Origin: Streptomyces sporangiiformans
Lineage (GTDB): Bacteria; Actinomycetota; Actinomycetes; Streptomycetales; Streptomycetaceae
Direction: 5' to 3'
Length of the DNA: 64,000 nucleotides
Assembly (NCBI RefSeq): GCF_005768555.2
Contig: NZ_VCHX02000109.1
Span: 1-64,000 of the forward strand
Shown here one piece after another: positions 52,708 to 61,718 of the stretch (its first letter is position 1; each line of letters starts with the position of its first letter). A program made the translations under genes and the position numbers. The notes under the pieces were generated by a model. It searched no databases. It was not told where the DNA came from and saw only the letters and a program-made list of their open reading frames with translations.

Positions 52708-54326
52708 GCGACGGCGCGTACGCGGTGTCCGTCCCCCGCGGATACCGCGTCGGCTCCTGGGAAGTGCGCGAGCCGATCGCGACGGGGGCGTTCGGCAGCG
52801 TGTACGGGGCGAGACGCGTCCCGGAGGGGCCGGCTGCGAAGCCCCCGAAGGCGACCGACCGGGGACTGCCGAAGACGGCCGACCAGGAACTCCCCAAGAC
52901 GGCCGCCCTGAAGTTCTTGCCGACCGGCACGCACACCCCCCGCCAGCTCGCGCATCTGCGTGACCTCGCCGAGCGGGAGCTGGAGTTGCTGAGCAGGCTG
53001 CGCACCGCACCGCGGCTGGTCCGGATGTACGAGGCGCTGACGGTCGACGACCCCGGGCGGCCCGAACTCGACGGCGCCACCGTCCTCGTACTGGAACGGG
53101 CCGAGACCTCTCTCACCACGCTGCTCGCCGGGAACCACCGGCCCAAGCACGGTCCCGTGCTGCTCGCGCAGATCTGCGAGGGCCTGGTCCAGCTGCACCG
53201 GGCGGGCTGGGTGCACGGGGACCTCAAGCCGGCCAACGTCCTGCTGATGAAGGACGGTTCGGCCCTCCTCGCCGACTTCAACATGGCCGCCGAACTCGAG
53301 GGCACCCACGCCTACACGCCCGCCTTCTCGACGCCCGACTACACCCCGCCCGAGCTGCTCTGGGCCGAGATCGGCGAGCGCGGCCGGCAGATCCGCCCCT
53401 CGGCCGACGTCTGGGCCTTCGGCGTGCTGGCCCACCTCGTCCTCACGGACCAGTTCCCCTTGCCCGGCGGCACGCCTTCGGCCCGCCGGGACGCGGCGGC
53501 GCGCTACGCGCGCGGCACCGAGGAGCTCCGCCTGTCCCCCGAACTCCCGGATGAGTGGCGGGAGATCGTACGGGACTGTCTGGCCCGAACGCACCAGGAG
53601 CGGATCAGCGGGGAAACACTGCTGCGGCGGGTCGAGACGGTCGCCGGGACCGCCCGCTCCCCACGACTGCCGCGCCTGTTCCCGCTCAGACGCGGACGCC
53701 GGACCGGTGTGATCCTGAGCGCCGCGGCCGCCACGGCCGCCACCACCGCTCTCGCCACCCTCGGCTACGGCATGCTGGCGGACGACGGTTCCGACGACGG
53801 GAAGAACTCGGGCACCGCGAAGGTCGCGCCAGCGGCGTACGGCGCCGCCGAGCTCCGTACGGACAAGGGCGTCCCCGTCGCCTACCGGCCGCTCATCGTC
53901 GACTCCGCCCACGACTGTGTGCAGGAGGAGGTCACGCCGTCGCTGATCGCCGCCATGCTGAAGGTGGAGAGCGACTTCGACCCGGACCTCTCCGACCCCG
54001 CCATGGACGAGTACGGGATCGCCCGTTGGACCCCGCGTGTGCTGCGCTGGTGGATGCGGTCCGACGGCAAGCCCGAGAAGACGATCCCTCAACCCCCCTT
54101 CTCTCCCTCCGAGTCCATCCCGGCCATGAGCCGGTATCTGTGCTGGATCGCGCCGCGCCTGGACTCCGCGCTGGGCGGTGACCGCCGGCAGGTTCTCATC
54201 GCGGCCGCGTACCGGACGTCGTACGAGAAAGTGAACGACGCGGCCGGTGTTCCCCCGAAGCACCGCGACTACGCCGACCGCGTCGCTCACTACCTCAAGG
54301 AGTACACGCCGGCCGGGAAGAAGTGA
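52704..54326 (+). CDS. Ser/Thr protein kinase fused to a lytic-transglycosylase-like outer domain
   Basis: This 540-residue protein has an N-terminal Hanks-type kinase domain of about 290 residues: the Gly loop GAFGSVYG, Lys in AALKFL, catalytic loop VHGDLKPANVLL (HGD in place of HRD) and metal-binding DFN in place of DFG. One membrane helix follows (GVILSAAAATAATTALATLG), and an outer domain of about 160 residues has the lytic-transglycosylase-like pattern SLIAAMLKVESDFDPDLSDP (possible catalytic Glu in KVESDF), then YGIARWTPRVLRWWM and AAYRTSYEKVN. Both kinase substitutions keep the key Asp residues, so activity is plausible. Catalytic activity of the outer domain is not proven. Confidence 0.85.
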   Translation: MSDGAYAVSVPRGYRVGSWEVREPIATGAFGSVYGARRVPEGPAAKPPKATDRGLPKTADQELPKTAALKFLPTGTHTPRQLAHLRDLAERELELLSRLRTAPRLVRMYEALTVDDPGRPELDGATVLVLERAETSLTTLLAGNHRPKHGPVLLAQICEGLVQLHRAGWVHGDLKPANVLLMKDGSALLADFNMAAELEGTHAYTPAFSTPDYTPPELLWAEIGERGRQIRPSADVWAFGVLAHLVLTDQFPLPGGTPSARRDAAARYARGTEELRLSPELPDEWREIVRDCLARTHQERISGETLLRRVETVAGTARSPRLPRLFPLRRGRRTGVILSAAAATAATTALATLGYGMLADDGSDDGKNSGTAKVAPAAYGAAELRTDKGVPVAYRPLIVDSAHDCVQEEVTPSLIAAMLKVESDFDPDLSDPAMDEYGIARWTPRVLRWWMRSDGKPEKTIPQPPFSPSESIPAMSRYLCWIAPRLDSALGGDRRQVLIAAAYRTSYEKVNDAAGVPPKHRDYADRVAHYLKEYTPAGKK

Positions 54327-54391
54327 CCCTCAGAGTTCCGAGGTTCCGGGGGTGCGTCTCCGCTGAGACGGTGAGCTGAGGGTTCACCACC

Positions 54392-54436
54392 GGGGGCGGC
54401 CCCGCCCCTCACGGGGGAGGGGACGGGACCGCCCCC
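54392..54436 (+). terminator. terminator of the FHA-kinase operon
   Basis: Arms GGGGGCGGCCCCGCCCCT and a near-complement (two mismatches over 18) lie about 65 bases after the kinase stop. Confidence 0.75.
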
Positions 54437-54527
54437 ACACCGCTGTGCCCATGGGGCCGCTGCCTCGTGACTCCTCGGACTGTTCCCCATGACTCCTCGG
54501 GCTGTCCCCGTCGCGCCGCCGTGACAG

Positions 54528-54650
54528 GTGAACGGCGACTTCGGCCCTCTGACCCACGGGGCCGTCGTCACCCTCCAGAAGCGGGCCGGACTGGACGCGG
54601 ACGGAATCGTCGGCCCGAACACATGGCGTGCGCTGCGCACCAAGGGCTGA
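54528..54650 (+). pseudogene. remnant of a peptidoglycan-binding domain gene
   Basis: A 40-codon frame from a GTG reads as the C-terminal half of a PG_binding_1 domain: NGDFGPLTHGAVVTLQKRAG, then LDADGIVGPNTWRALRTKG and a stop. A TGA lies two codons upstream in the same frame and there is no ribosome site, so the N-terminal half, signal peptide and helix are missing. It closely resembles the end of the kinase at 57549. It is best read as what is left of a deleted or recombined gene. Confidence 0.75.
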
Positions 54651-54717
54651 GTGGCAGAGCGGAGGCGTCGGGCCCGGCCCTTCCCCATGCCTTCGGGAAC
54701 GCCAGGGCCTGTCCGGC

Positions 54718-56808
54718 CTAGTCGGTGACGGCCGTGACGTGCGTACGTCCTTTCGTGGTGCACAGCACGAGGGCCGTACCGGAGATCTTGTCGGCCAGCA
54801 GCCCTCGCTTCCCGGCACAGGGCTGCCGGGCGACGTCGCTGGAAGCGGTGACCCGTACCCGTTGCTTGCCCTCCGCCTCGTAGGGGTCGGCCAGAGCGAC
54901 GAGGGTGCCGGAGCGTGTGAGGACCAGTATCGGCTGGTAGAGGTCTCCGCGTCCGGCGTCCCGCTGCCCGCGCCGGTCCCTGACGATCACGTCACTGTCC
55001 GCCAGGCCGACGACGGGGTCGCCACGCCTGGGGACCACGGTCCACCACACGTCGAAATTGTCGCCGTCCACCATCTTCACGGTGTCTCCCCACGCCTCCA
55101 GCAGATGGTGCACGCCCCCACTGCGGACGAACGTGACGTCGGGCGCCGCATCCGCCACCGGCGACTTCGCCCACCTCTGGAATCGTGCACTGTCGCTGTC
55201 CGAGAGGCTGATCCGCGCCCGGTACGCCTTCCCGGCGCAGTCCCACTCCGTCTCCACCAAGGTGGTGACCGAGGCCGACAGGATCCGCAGGGGTCCGCTC
55301 CGGCAGCCTCGCGGAGGAGCGGGCACGGGCATCTCCGCGTGGGCGAGCAGCGGTTGCAGGGGCGGGAGCCGGTACGCCGGGGGCCGCTCCTTCCGCAGCT
55401 CCTCCGGGGCTTCGGGCTCGGGGAGGACGGCGACGGCGGACCGGCCCGCACAGTCGTCCATGAGCAGTTGCCCGGATTCGGGCTCATTACGGTAGTAGTC
55501 GACGAGGTGCGTGCAGCTTCCGTACCGTCTGTCGGCCCAGGCCACCAGTTCGGCATCGCTGCGCCGTACGGCCACGATCCCGTCGTCCCAGGCCGTCAGA
55601 TGCGCGTACTCCGCGTCGGACAAGCTGACCAGCCGTGGCCACGGGTATTTCTCGGGGGCCGGCGTGATGAAGTGCCATGCGCCGTGACGTGCCTGTGGAA
55701 GCACCGAACTGCCCTCGACCTTCCCCGTGTAGGCGTCGACGGCCAGTACGACGGTGCCGATCAGCACCAGCACGGTGCACCCCTCGCCGACCGCCACCTG
55801 GCTCAGCTCCGCGGTGTCCTGACGGCGTACGGTGACGGACCACCGACGGGTGCCGTCCCGCGCGTCGTGCCCCACGATCACGGAGTGCCGCGAGGACTCC
55901 TCCAGCGCGACGAGGGTGCCGCGTGCCCGCTCACCACGGCCGCACATACTGAGCGCCACCGGCCCCTTGAAACCGCGCTGCCACGCCACACGCTCCGGCC
56001 GATCCGGCAGCCGGACGAAATGACTTTTCCCGTCCCATTCGGCCGCCCCCTCGTCGAGCCTGTCCTCCGGCACCGGCACGGAGCCGGCGAGCTGCCCCCA
56101 CCAGGGCCCGAGCGCTTCCCTCCGCTCCCGCTGGAGTCCACTGGCCCCGAAGGTGGCCCCCGCTCCCAGCAGCCCACCCACGAGCACTCCGGCGACCCCC
56201 GCGGCCATCGCCCGGCGGGCGTGCCGCCGCAACGTGGCCCCGGTGGCATACGGACGTTCGTACTCCTGGGGACCGGAACCTGTCGCGGTAGCAGGAGCAG
56301 GAACAGGGTCGAGGTCAGGACCGAGAGCCACCCATGGACGCTGCCGGCGGACCAGCATCACGACACACAGCGCCAGGACCACGGCGGCGGCCAGGGAACA
56401 AGCCAGCGGCGCGGCCGGCGGCGCGGCCGCGTACACCCTGTGCCACTCATCCGGCGGCACGTCCTCGTACCAGGGCCGGGCACGGACCTGATCATCCCGC
56501 CGCCCGTCCAGAACGACCTTCTCGCGGGGCCAGGCCAGAAAGCTCACGACCCCCGCCGCCAGGGCCGCTCCGCCGACCACCCCGGCCCACGCCGTGTACT
56601 TCCGCTCCCCCATCCCCGTTACGAACAGCACCACCGCCGCCACGAGCGGGCTCCAGACCCACCACGGCGCGCGGCCGAAATCGTCGCCCGGCCACGGAGT
56701 CCACGGGGTGACGACAGCAGCGACAACAAGCGCCACGGTGGCCGCAAAGAGGAACGACGCCCGTAATCGGGCCTTTTGCGCCCGTTCCGCCTGTACCTCG
56801 TCGACCAT
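54718..56808 (-). CDS. large polytopic membrane protein with propeller-like outer domain
   Basis: This 696-residue protein has about five membrane helices in the first 230 residues (for example ASFLFAATVALVVAAVVTPW, WVWSPLVAAVVLFVTGM and AAGVAGVLVGGLLGAGATFG). A large outer region of more than 450 residues contains PQQ- or WD-like strands (RRWSVTVRRQD, VVLAVDAYTGKVEGSSVL, LTRSGTLVALADPY) and several cysteines. The function is unknown; it may be a surface sensor like the propeller at 25635. Codon 15 is TTA. The ATG at 56808 has a GGGGGAG-like site upstream. No partner gene is coupled to it. Confidence 0.8.
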   Translation of the reverse strand: MVDEVQAERAQKARLRASFLFAATVALVVAAVVTPWTPWPGDDFGRAPWWVWSPLVAAVVLFVTGMGERKYTAWAGVVGGAALAAGVVSFLAWPREKVVLDGRRDDQVRARPWYEDVPPDEWHRVYAAAPPAAPLACSLAAAVVLALCVVMLVRRQRPWVALGPDLDPVPAPATATGSGPQEYERPYATGATLRRHARRAMAAGVAGVLVGGLLGAGATFGASGLQRERREALGPWWGQLAGSVPVPEDRLDEGAAEWDGKSHFVRLPDRPERVAWQRGFKGPVALSMCGRGERARGTLVALEESSRHSVIVGHDARDGTRRWSVTVRRQDTAELSQVAVGEGCTVLVLIGTVVLAVDAYTGKVEGSSVLPQARHGAWHFITPAPEKYPWPRLVSLSDAEYAHLTAWDDGIVAVRRSDAELVAWADRRYGSCTHLVDYYRNEPESGQLLMDDCAGRSAVAVLPEPEAPEELRKERPPAYRLPPLQPLLAHAEMPVPAPPRGCRSGPLRILSASVTTLVETEWDCAGKAYRARISLSDSDSARFQRWAKSPVADAAPDVTFVRSGGVHHLLEAWGDTVKMVDGDNFDVWWTVVPRRGDPVVGLADSDVIVRDRRGQRDAGRGDLYQPILVLTRSGTLVALADPYEAEGKQRVRVTASSDVARQPCAGKRGLLADKISGTALVLCTTKGRTHVTAVTD

Positions 56809-56894
56809 ACGGCTCCCCCTTCAGCGAAGGTTAGCCGCGAATGCCCCATTCCGGGACGGAGGGAACGGCAGCATCTCCCGTGATCACCCTCTGA

Positions 56895-56975
56895 TCAACG
56901 TGCCGACGTGGCCTCACCCTTGAGCGCGCCGACGAAGGAGACCCAGGCGGTCGCGGGGGTGAGAAGACCCCGGTC
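56895..56975 (-). pseudogene. 3' remnant of a DUF397 gene
   Basis: On the minus strand the last 26 codons of a frame read LLTPATAWVSFVGALKG followed by EATSAR and a stop. This is the typical C-terminus of DUF397 proteins, which end in an AxAWxxFVxxLK pattern. The sequence upstream does not continue the DUF397 fold but becomes the reverse of an ATPase gene fragment. The break lies near 56970. Confidence 0.65.
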
Positions 56976-57215
56976 TCCGTGCGGCTCACCCGCGAGGGCG
57001 GCCGTACCCGCCTGGAGATCACCGATCCGGACCCGTGCTCCTGGCTCATCCTCCGCCGGGCCGGCGCCGACGACGAGGCCGGCCGCGGCCTCCTCCTGCT
57101 CGACGCGGTCGCGGTGCGCTGGGGCGTGGAGCAGGCACCCGGCGGCAAGACCGTGTGGTGCGAGTTGCATGGAGACGCGTCCGACGGCACCTACGGTTCC
57201 GCACCGCACACCTGA
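56968..57215 (+). pseudogene. 3' remnant of an RsbW-like ATPase gene
   Basis: The frame reads VSVRLTREGGRTRLEITDPD, then a DDEAGRGLLLLDAVAVRWGVE lid region and GGKTVWCEL, which is the C-terminal half of a GHKL anti-sigma-type ATPase. The N-box half is missing. A GTG at 56979 could start translation, giving 78 residues, but such a protein could not bind ATP. Together with the DUF397 remnant it marks the deletion of a typical ATPase/XRE/DUF397 cluster. Confidence 0.72.
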
Positions 57216-57361
57216 AACATTCCAGGTTCCCCGGGACACCCGCCTCGGCCAGTCTGGCCGTGGCAAGAACGCGCCACCGATACAGAGGGTGGCATCGATG
57301 CGACCGGTGATCAGCGCGCCGGCCGCGTCAGGTGCCGCCCTACGACCGAAGGGGGAAACGA

Positions 57362-57487
57362 ATGCGACCGAACGTCCTGACCAGGACACTCATCAGCGTC
57401 ACCACCGCCGCCGCCATTGGCGCCGGGAGCCTGACACGGAGCCGCCGTAGGCCGAAGAAGGGGGCGGGACGTACAAGACCGCGCTAG
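57362..57487 (+). pseudogene. short secreted-protein-like frame, probably decayed
   Basis: A 41-residue frame (start ATG with AGGGGGA upstream) begins like a signal peptide: MRPNVLTRTLISVTTAAAIG and AGSL, then becomes basic (TRSRRRPKKGAGRTRPR) and stops. A different frame just downstream reads AEEGGGTYKTALASCQLGVS, which looks like the mature part of an exported protein, so a frameshift in an old secreted-protein gene is likely. A real 41-residue peptide cannot be excluded. Confidence 0.5.
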
Positions 57488-57548
57488 CCTCGTGTCAACT
57501 GGGGGTGTCGAAAGGGCACGTTGAGACAGAAGAGCACTCGGGGGACCC

Positions 57549-59393
57549 ATGTCAGACGAGCGGCCGACACCGCCGCACTTACCGGCGACCGGGAACACCG
57601 CGCTGGAGCAGGTGGGGGCAGCTCCGATGCGGTCCGTGGATCCGGGGCGCATCGGCCCGTACGTACCGCTCGGCGTGCTCGGCAGCGGTGGCATGGGCCG
57701 GGTGTATCTTGCGCGGCCCGCCGACGACAGCCCCGGGCTCGCCGCGGTCAAGGTGATCAGGCCCGAGTACGCCGAAGACTCCCAGTTCCGGCGGCGGTTC
57801 GAGCGTGAGGCCGCCGTGCACGAGCGGGTCGGCGCACCGTACGCGCCGGAGCTGCTGGGCACGGGGTTCCAGGACGAGCTGCTGTGGATGGCCACGCAGT
57901 ACTTACCCGGGCTCAGCCTGACGGACGCCGTACGCGACTGCGGCGTACTGGAACCCGCCGGAGCGTGGCGGCTGGTGGGGGAACTCGGCCGGGCCCTGTC
58001 GGCGCTGGCCGCCGCCGGGATCGTGCACCGGGACCTCAAGCCGTCCAACGTGATCGTGTCCGGCCAGGGCGCGCACGTGATCGACTTCGGCATCTCGCAG
58101 GCCGTGGACAGCAGCTCGATCACCATCACCGGCAACCGGGTCGGCACGCCCGCCTTCATGTCCCCCGAGTATCTGCGGGAGGGACGCTGCGACACCGCCT
58201 CGGACGTGTTCTCGCTCGCCTGCACGCTCATCTACGCCACCACAGGGCACGCACCGTTCGGCAGTGGCACCGGCGTGGACGTCATGCACCGCGTGGCGTT
58301 CGAGGAGCCGAAAGCCGAGCTCATGGGCGAACTCGCGGCGGCAGACGCCTCGTTGGCCGCCCTGCTCTCCGCCTGCCTGGCCAAGGACCCCGCCGGCCGG
58401 CCCACGCCGGGACAGCTGATCGACGCGGCCGCGGCACACCCCCGTACGACGTCGTGGCAGGAACCGCTCGACTCCCGGCTACTCGCCCGGCGCGAGGCCG
58501 GCGAAGTGCTGCGGCAGGCCTCCGCCCAGCAGACCGGCCAACTCCACACGTCCACGCACCGGGTGGCCGCCCCCGCTCCCGGCCCCGCTTTCGGGCCGGC
58601 CACACCGCCGGGCGCGTACGGACCAGGACCGCAGACGCCCCCGGGCGCGTACGGACCGCCGACGCCGCCTGGCGGCGCCCCATCCGACAGTTCACCGACC
58701 GGCAGTTCTCCAACCGGCAGTTCTCCGGTCATCGCGCGCCGCAGAAAGAGGGCGTACTTGGCCGTCGCCGCGGGCCTCGCCGTGTGTGTCGTCGCCGGGA
58801 GCGCCTTTCTGCTCACCCGCCCGTCCTCCGAGGACACGGCCTCCTCGCCTCCGACGGCCGTCGAAAGCAGCGCCCGAGACGACGCGGCACGGCCACCGCT
58901 GCCCGGCGCGTCCGGCCATGACTCGCCCTCGCCCAGCAGTGAGCGGGAGGAGAAAGAGGAAGCGGAAGAGGAGAAAGGTTCCGCCGGAGCCGGGCCCACA
59001 GACGGCACAGGCCGTGCTCAGCGCACCCCCACGCACACCGCGACCGCCACGTCCGGCGGCAGTAGCGGAAGCGGAGGAGGCGGAGGAGGCGGCACAGCTC
59101 CGAGCCCCGATCCGACCAAGACCACGGCCAAGCCGGCTCCACCGGCGTGGATCTCGCAGTGCACGTACTACTCCGGCAGCGAACTCACGCGTCGCGGCGA
59201 CAAGAACCAGCGGGTGGTGCAGGTGCAGTGCATGCTCACCCAACGCGGCTACAGCGTCGGAACGGCGGGGGTGGACGGCAAGTTCGGCAAGGACACCGTC
59301 TCCGCGGTCAAACAGTTCCAGCGCGGCAAGGGACTGGACGTGGACGGCATCGTCGGCCCCAACACCTGGGCGGCACTGCGCAGTTCGACGTGA
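57549..59393 (+). CDS. Ser/Thr protein kinase with peptidoglycan-binding outer domain
   Basis: This 614-residue protein has a kinase domain with all signatures intact: LGSGGMGRVYLA, Lys in AAVKVI, VHRDLKPSNVIV, IDFGIS and GTPAFMSPE. A Pro/Gly/Ser linker, one membrane helix (AYLAVAAGLAVCVVAGSAFLL) and a Ser/Glu-rich stalk follow. The C-terminal PG_binding_1 domain runs VVQVQCMLTQRGYSVGTAGV, then SAVKQFQRGKG and DGIVGPNTWAALR. It is analogous to PknB-type wall-sensing kinases but with a different outer module. Codons 11 and 119 are TTA. A GGGGGAC-like site lies before the ATG. Confidence 0.9.
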   Translation: MSDERPTPPHLPATGNTALEQVGAAPMRSVDPGRIGPYVPLGVLGSGGMGRVYLARPADDSPGLAAVKVIRPEYAEDSQFRRRFEREAAVHERVGAPYAPELLGTGFQDELLWMATQYLPGLSLTDAVRDCGVLEPAGAWRLVGELGRALSALAAAGIVHRDLKPSNVIVSGQGAHVIDFGISQAVDSSSITITGNRVGTPAFMSPEYLREGRCDTASDVFSLACTLIYATTGHAPFGSGTGVDVMHRVAFEEPKAELMGELAAADASLAALLSACLAKDPAGRPTPGQLIDAAAAHPRTTSWQEPLDSRLLARREAGEVLRQASAQQTGQLHTSTHRVAAPAPGPAFGPATPPGAYGPGPQTPPGAYGPPTPPGGAPSDSSPTGSSPTGSSPVIARRRKRAYLAVAAGLAVCVVAGSAFLLTRPSSEDTASSPPTAVESSARDDAARPPLPGASGHDSPSPSSEREEKEEAEEEKGSAGAGPTDGTGRAQRTPTHTATATSGGSSGSGGGGGGGTAPSPDPTKTTAKPAPPAWISQCTYYSGSELTRRGDKNQRVVQVQCMLTQRGYSVGTAGVDGKFGKDTVSAVKQFQRGKGLDVDGIVGPNTWAALRSST

Positions 59394-59401
59394 CGTCGGC
59401 A

Positions 59402-59447
59402 TGAGGTCGCCCGGCCGTGCGCGAGCGCGAGCGGCCGGGCGACCTCA
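59402..59447. terminator. bidirectional terminator between kinase and purH
   Basis: A perfect 16-bp stem (TGAGGTCGCCCGGCCG and its complement) with a 14-base loop sits between the convergent genes. Confidence 0.87.
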
Positions 59448-59467
59448 GTGGAATGTCGGCACGAACC

Positions 59468-61030
59468 TCAGTGGAAGAAGTGCCGCGTCCCCGTGAAGTA
59501 CATCGTCACGCCCGCCTTCTCGGCCGCCTCGACCACGAGTTCGTCGCGGACCGAACCGCCGGGCTGGACCACGGCCCTGACACCGGCGGCGGTGAGGATC
59601 TCCAGACCGTCGGGGAAGGGGAAGAAGGCGTCCGAGGCCGCGTACGAACCCTGGGCGCGCTCCTCGCCCGCCCGCTCGACCGCGAGCTTCGCGGAGTCGA
59701 CACGGTTGACCTGGCCCATGCCCACGCCGACCGAGGCGCCGTCCTTGGCCAGGAGGATGGCGTTGGACTTGACGGCGCGGCAGGCCCGCCAGGCGAAGGC
59801 CAGCTCGTCCAGTTCGGCGGGCGACAGCGCCTCACCCGTGGCGAGGGTCCAGGACGCGGGGTTGTCGCCGTCGGCCTGGAGGCGGTCGGCGACCTGGAGG
59901 AGACGCCCGCCATCGATCTGCTTGACCTCGACGTCGGCCGTCGGCCCCTGGGCGGCGCGGAGTACGCGGATGTTCTTCTTCTTGGTGAGGGCTTCGAGGG
60001 CGCCGTCCTCGTAGCCGGGCGCGACGATGACCTCGGTGAAGATCTCGGCGACCTGCTCGGCCATCTCCTTCGAGACCGGGCGGTTGACCGCGATCACGCC
60101 GCCGAACGCCGACAGCGGGTCGCAGGCGTGCGCCTTGCGGTGCGCCTCGGCGACGTCCGCGCCGATCGCGATACCGCAGGGGTTGGCGTGCTTGATGATC
60201 GCGACGCAGGGCTCGTCGTGGTCGTACGCGGCACGGCGCGCGGCGTCCGTGTCCGTGTAGTTGTTGTACGACATCTCCTTGCCGTGCAGCTGCTCGGCGT
60301 CCGCGAGGCCGCCACTGCCGTCGACGTACAGCGCCGCACCCTGGTGCGGGTTCTCGCCGTACCGCAGGGTGCTGCGGCGCTCGAAGGTGGCACCGATGAA
60401 ATCGGGGAAGTTCGAGTCGTCGAGAGGGGCGTACTGGCTCGCGAACCACGAGGCGACGGCGACGTCGTACGCGGCCGTGTGCTGGAAGGCCTCGGCGGCG
60501 AGCCGCTTGCGCGTGGCCAGGTCGAAGCCGCCGCCCTTGGCCGCGGCCAGGACGTCGGCGTACCGGGCGGGGCTGGTGACGACCGCGACCGACGGGTGGT
60601 TCTTGGCGGCGGCGCGGACCATCGAGGGACCACCGATGTCGATCTGCTCGACGCACTCGTCCGGGGACGCACCCGAGGCGACGGTCTCGCGGAAGGGGTA
60701 GAGGTTCACGACGACGAGCTGGAAGGGCTCCACGCCCAGCTCGTCGAGCTGCTGCCGGTGGTCGTCGAGCCGCAGGTCCGCGAGGATGCCGGCGTGCACC
60801 TTCGGGTGCAGGGTCTTGACCCGGCCGTCCAGGCACTCGGGGAAGCCGGTGAGCTCCTCGACCTTGGTGACCGGGACGCCGGCCGCGGCGATCTTCGCGG
60901 CGGTGGAGCCGGTGGAGACGAGCTCGACGCCGGCCTCGTGCAGTCCGCGGGCGAGGTCTTCGAGCCCGGCCTTGTCGTAGACGCTGATGAGCGCGCGCCT
61001 GATCGGGCGCTGCGTACCTTCGGCGGTCAC
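59468..61030 (-). CDS. purH: bifunctional AICAR transformylase/IMP cyclohydrolase
   Basis: This 520-residue enzyme carries out the last two steps of IMP synthesis. The N-terminal MGS-like cyclohydrolase domain has [20 protein letters not shown] and [11 protein letters not shown]. The C-terminal AICAR transformylase domain has [16 protein letters not shown] and [15 protein letters not shown], with the Lys-His active site in IKHAN. The GTG start overlaps the purN stop (GTGA), so the two are translationally coupled. It uses 10-formyl-THF, the product of FolD, and its substrate AICAR (ZMP) is the riboswitch ligand upstream of glyA. Confidence 0.97.
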   Translation of the reverse strand: MTAEGTQRPIRRALISVYDKAGLEDLARGLHEAGVELVSTGSTAAKIAAAGVPVTKVEELTGFPECLDGRVKTLHPKVHAGILADLRLDDHRQQLDELGVEPFQLVVVNLYPFRETVASGASPDECVEQIDIGGPSMVRAAAKNHPSVAVVTSPARYADVLAAAKGGGFDLATRKRLAAEAFQHTAAYDVAVASWFASQYAPLDDSNFPDFIGATFERRSTLRYGENPHQGAALYVDGSGGLADAEQLHGKEMSYNNYTDTDAARRAAYDHDEPCVAIIKHANPCGIAIGADVAEAHRKAHACDPLSAFGGVIAVNRPVSKEMAEQVAEIFTEVIVAPGYEDGALEALTKKKNIRVLRAAQGPTADVEVKQIDGGRLLQVADRLQADGDNPASWTLATGEALSPAELDELAFAWRACRAVKSNAILLAKDGASVGVGMGQVNRVDSAKLAVERAGEERAQGSYAASDAFFPFPDGLEILTAAGVRAVVQPGGSVRDELVVEAAEKAGVTMYFTGTRHFFH

Positions 61031-61650
61031 GGGATAACTACCTTTCGTCCCTCAATGCGATAGCCGTTGCGGGCGAGCCGCCCCACGACCTCGACGAGCA
61101 GCCTTCGCTCGACTTCCTTGATGCGCTCATGCAGAGCGCCGCCCTCGTCCTCGTAGTCCTCGTCCCGGACATCGACCACGCCCTGAGCGATGATCGGGCC
61201 GGTGTCGACGCCGTCGTCGACGAAGTGGACGGTGCACCCGGTGACCTTCACTCCGTGCGCGAGGGCGTCACGAACGCCGTGCGCACCCGGGAAGCTGGGC
61301 AGCAGCGCGGGGTGGGTGTTCACCAACCGGCCGCCGAAGCGGGCCAGGAACTCCTTGCCCACGATCTTCATGAACCCGGCCGAGATGACGAGATCCGGCT
61401 CGTACGCCGCCGTGGCCTCGGTCAGCGCGGTGTCCCACTCGTCCCGGCTCGCGTAGTCCTTCACCCGGCATACGAAGGTGGGCACACCCGCGCGCTCGGC
61501 GCGCGCCAGGCCCTCGATGCCCGTGCGGTCCGCGCCGACCGCGACGATCTCAGCCCCGTAGACGGCCGTCCCGCGCATGGCGATCGCATCGAGGAGAGCC
61601 TGCAAGTTCGTACCTGATCCGGAGACCAGCACGACGAGGCGCTTGGCCAC
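61027..61650 (-). CDS. purN: phosphoribosylglycinamide formyltransferase
   Basis: This 207-residue enzyme formylates GAR with 10-formyl-THF in the third step of purine synthesis. It has the N-terminal [20 protein letters not shown], the catalytic Asn-His-Asp region ([35 protein letters not shown]) and the usual C-terminal ERRLLVEVV. The GTG at 61650 is used; the longer frame to 61758 has a weaker site and no family similarity. A promoter candidate lies about 70-100 bases upstream. It is the first gene of a purN-purH operon. Confidence 0.96.
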   Translation of the reverse strand: MAKRLVVLVSGSGTNLQALLDAIAMRGTAVYGAEIVAVGADRTGIEGLARAERAGVPTFVCRVKDYASRDEWDTALTEATAAYEPDLVISAGFMKIVGKEFLARFGGRLVNTHPALLPSFPGAHGVRDALAHGVKVTGCTVHFVDDGVDTGPIIAQGVVDVRDEDYEDEGGALHERIKEVERRLLVEVVGRLARNGYRIEGRKVVIP

Positions 61651-61718
61651 AGCGGGGCCCTTTCTCGGGAGAGCGTTTGTAGGGTCGTACGAATGCTTCG
61701 CGCCCCCTGATACGGGGA

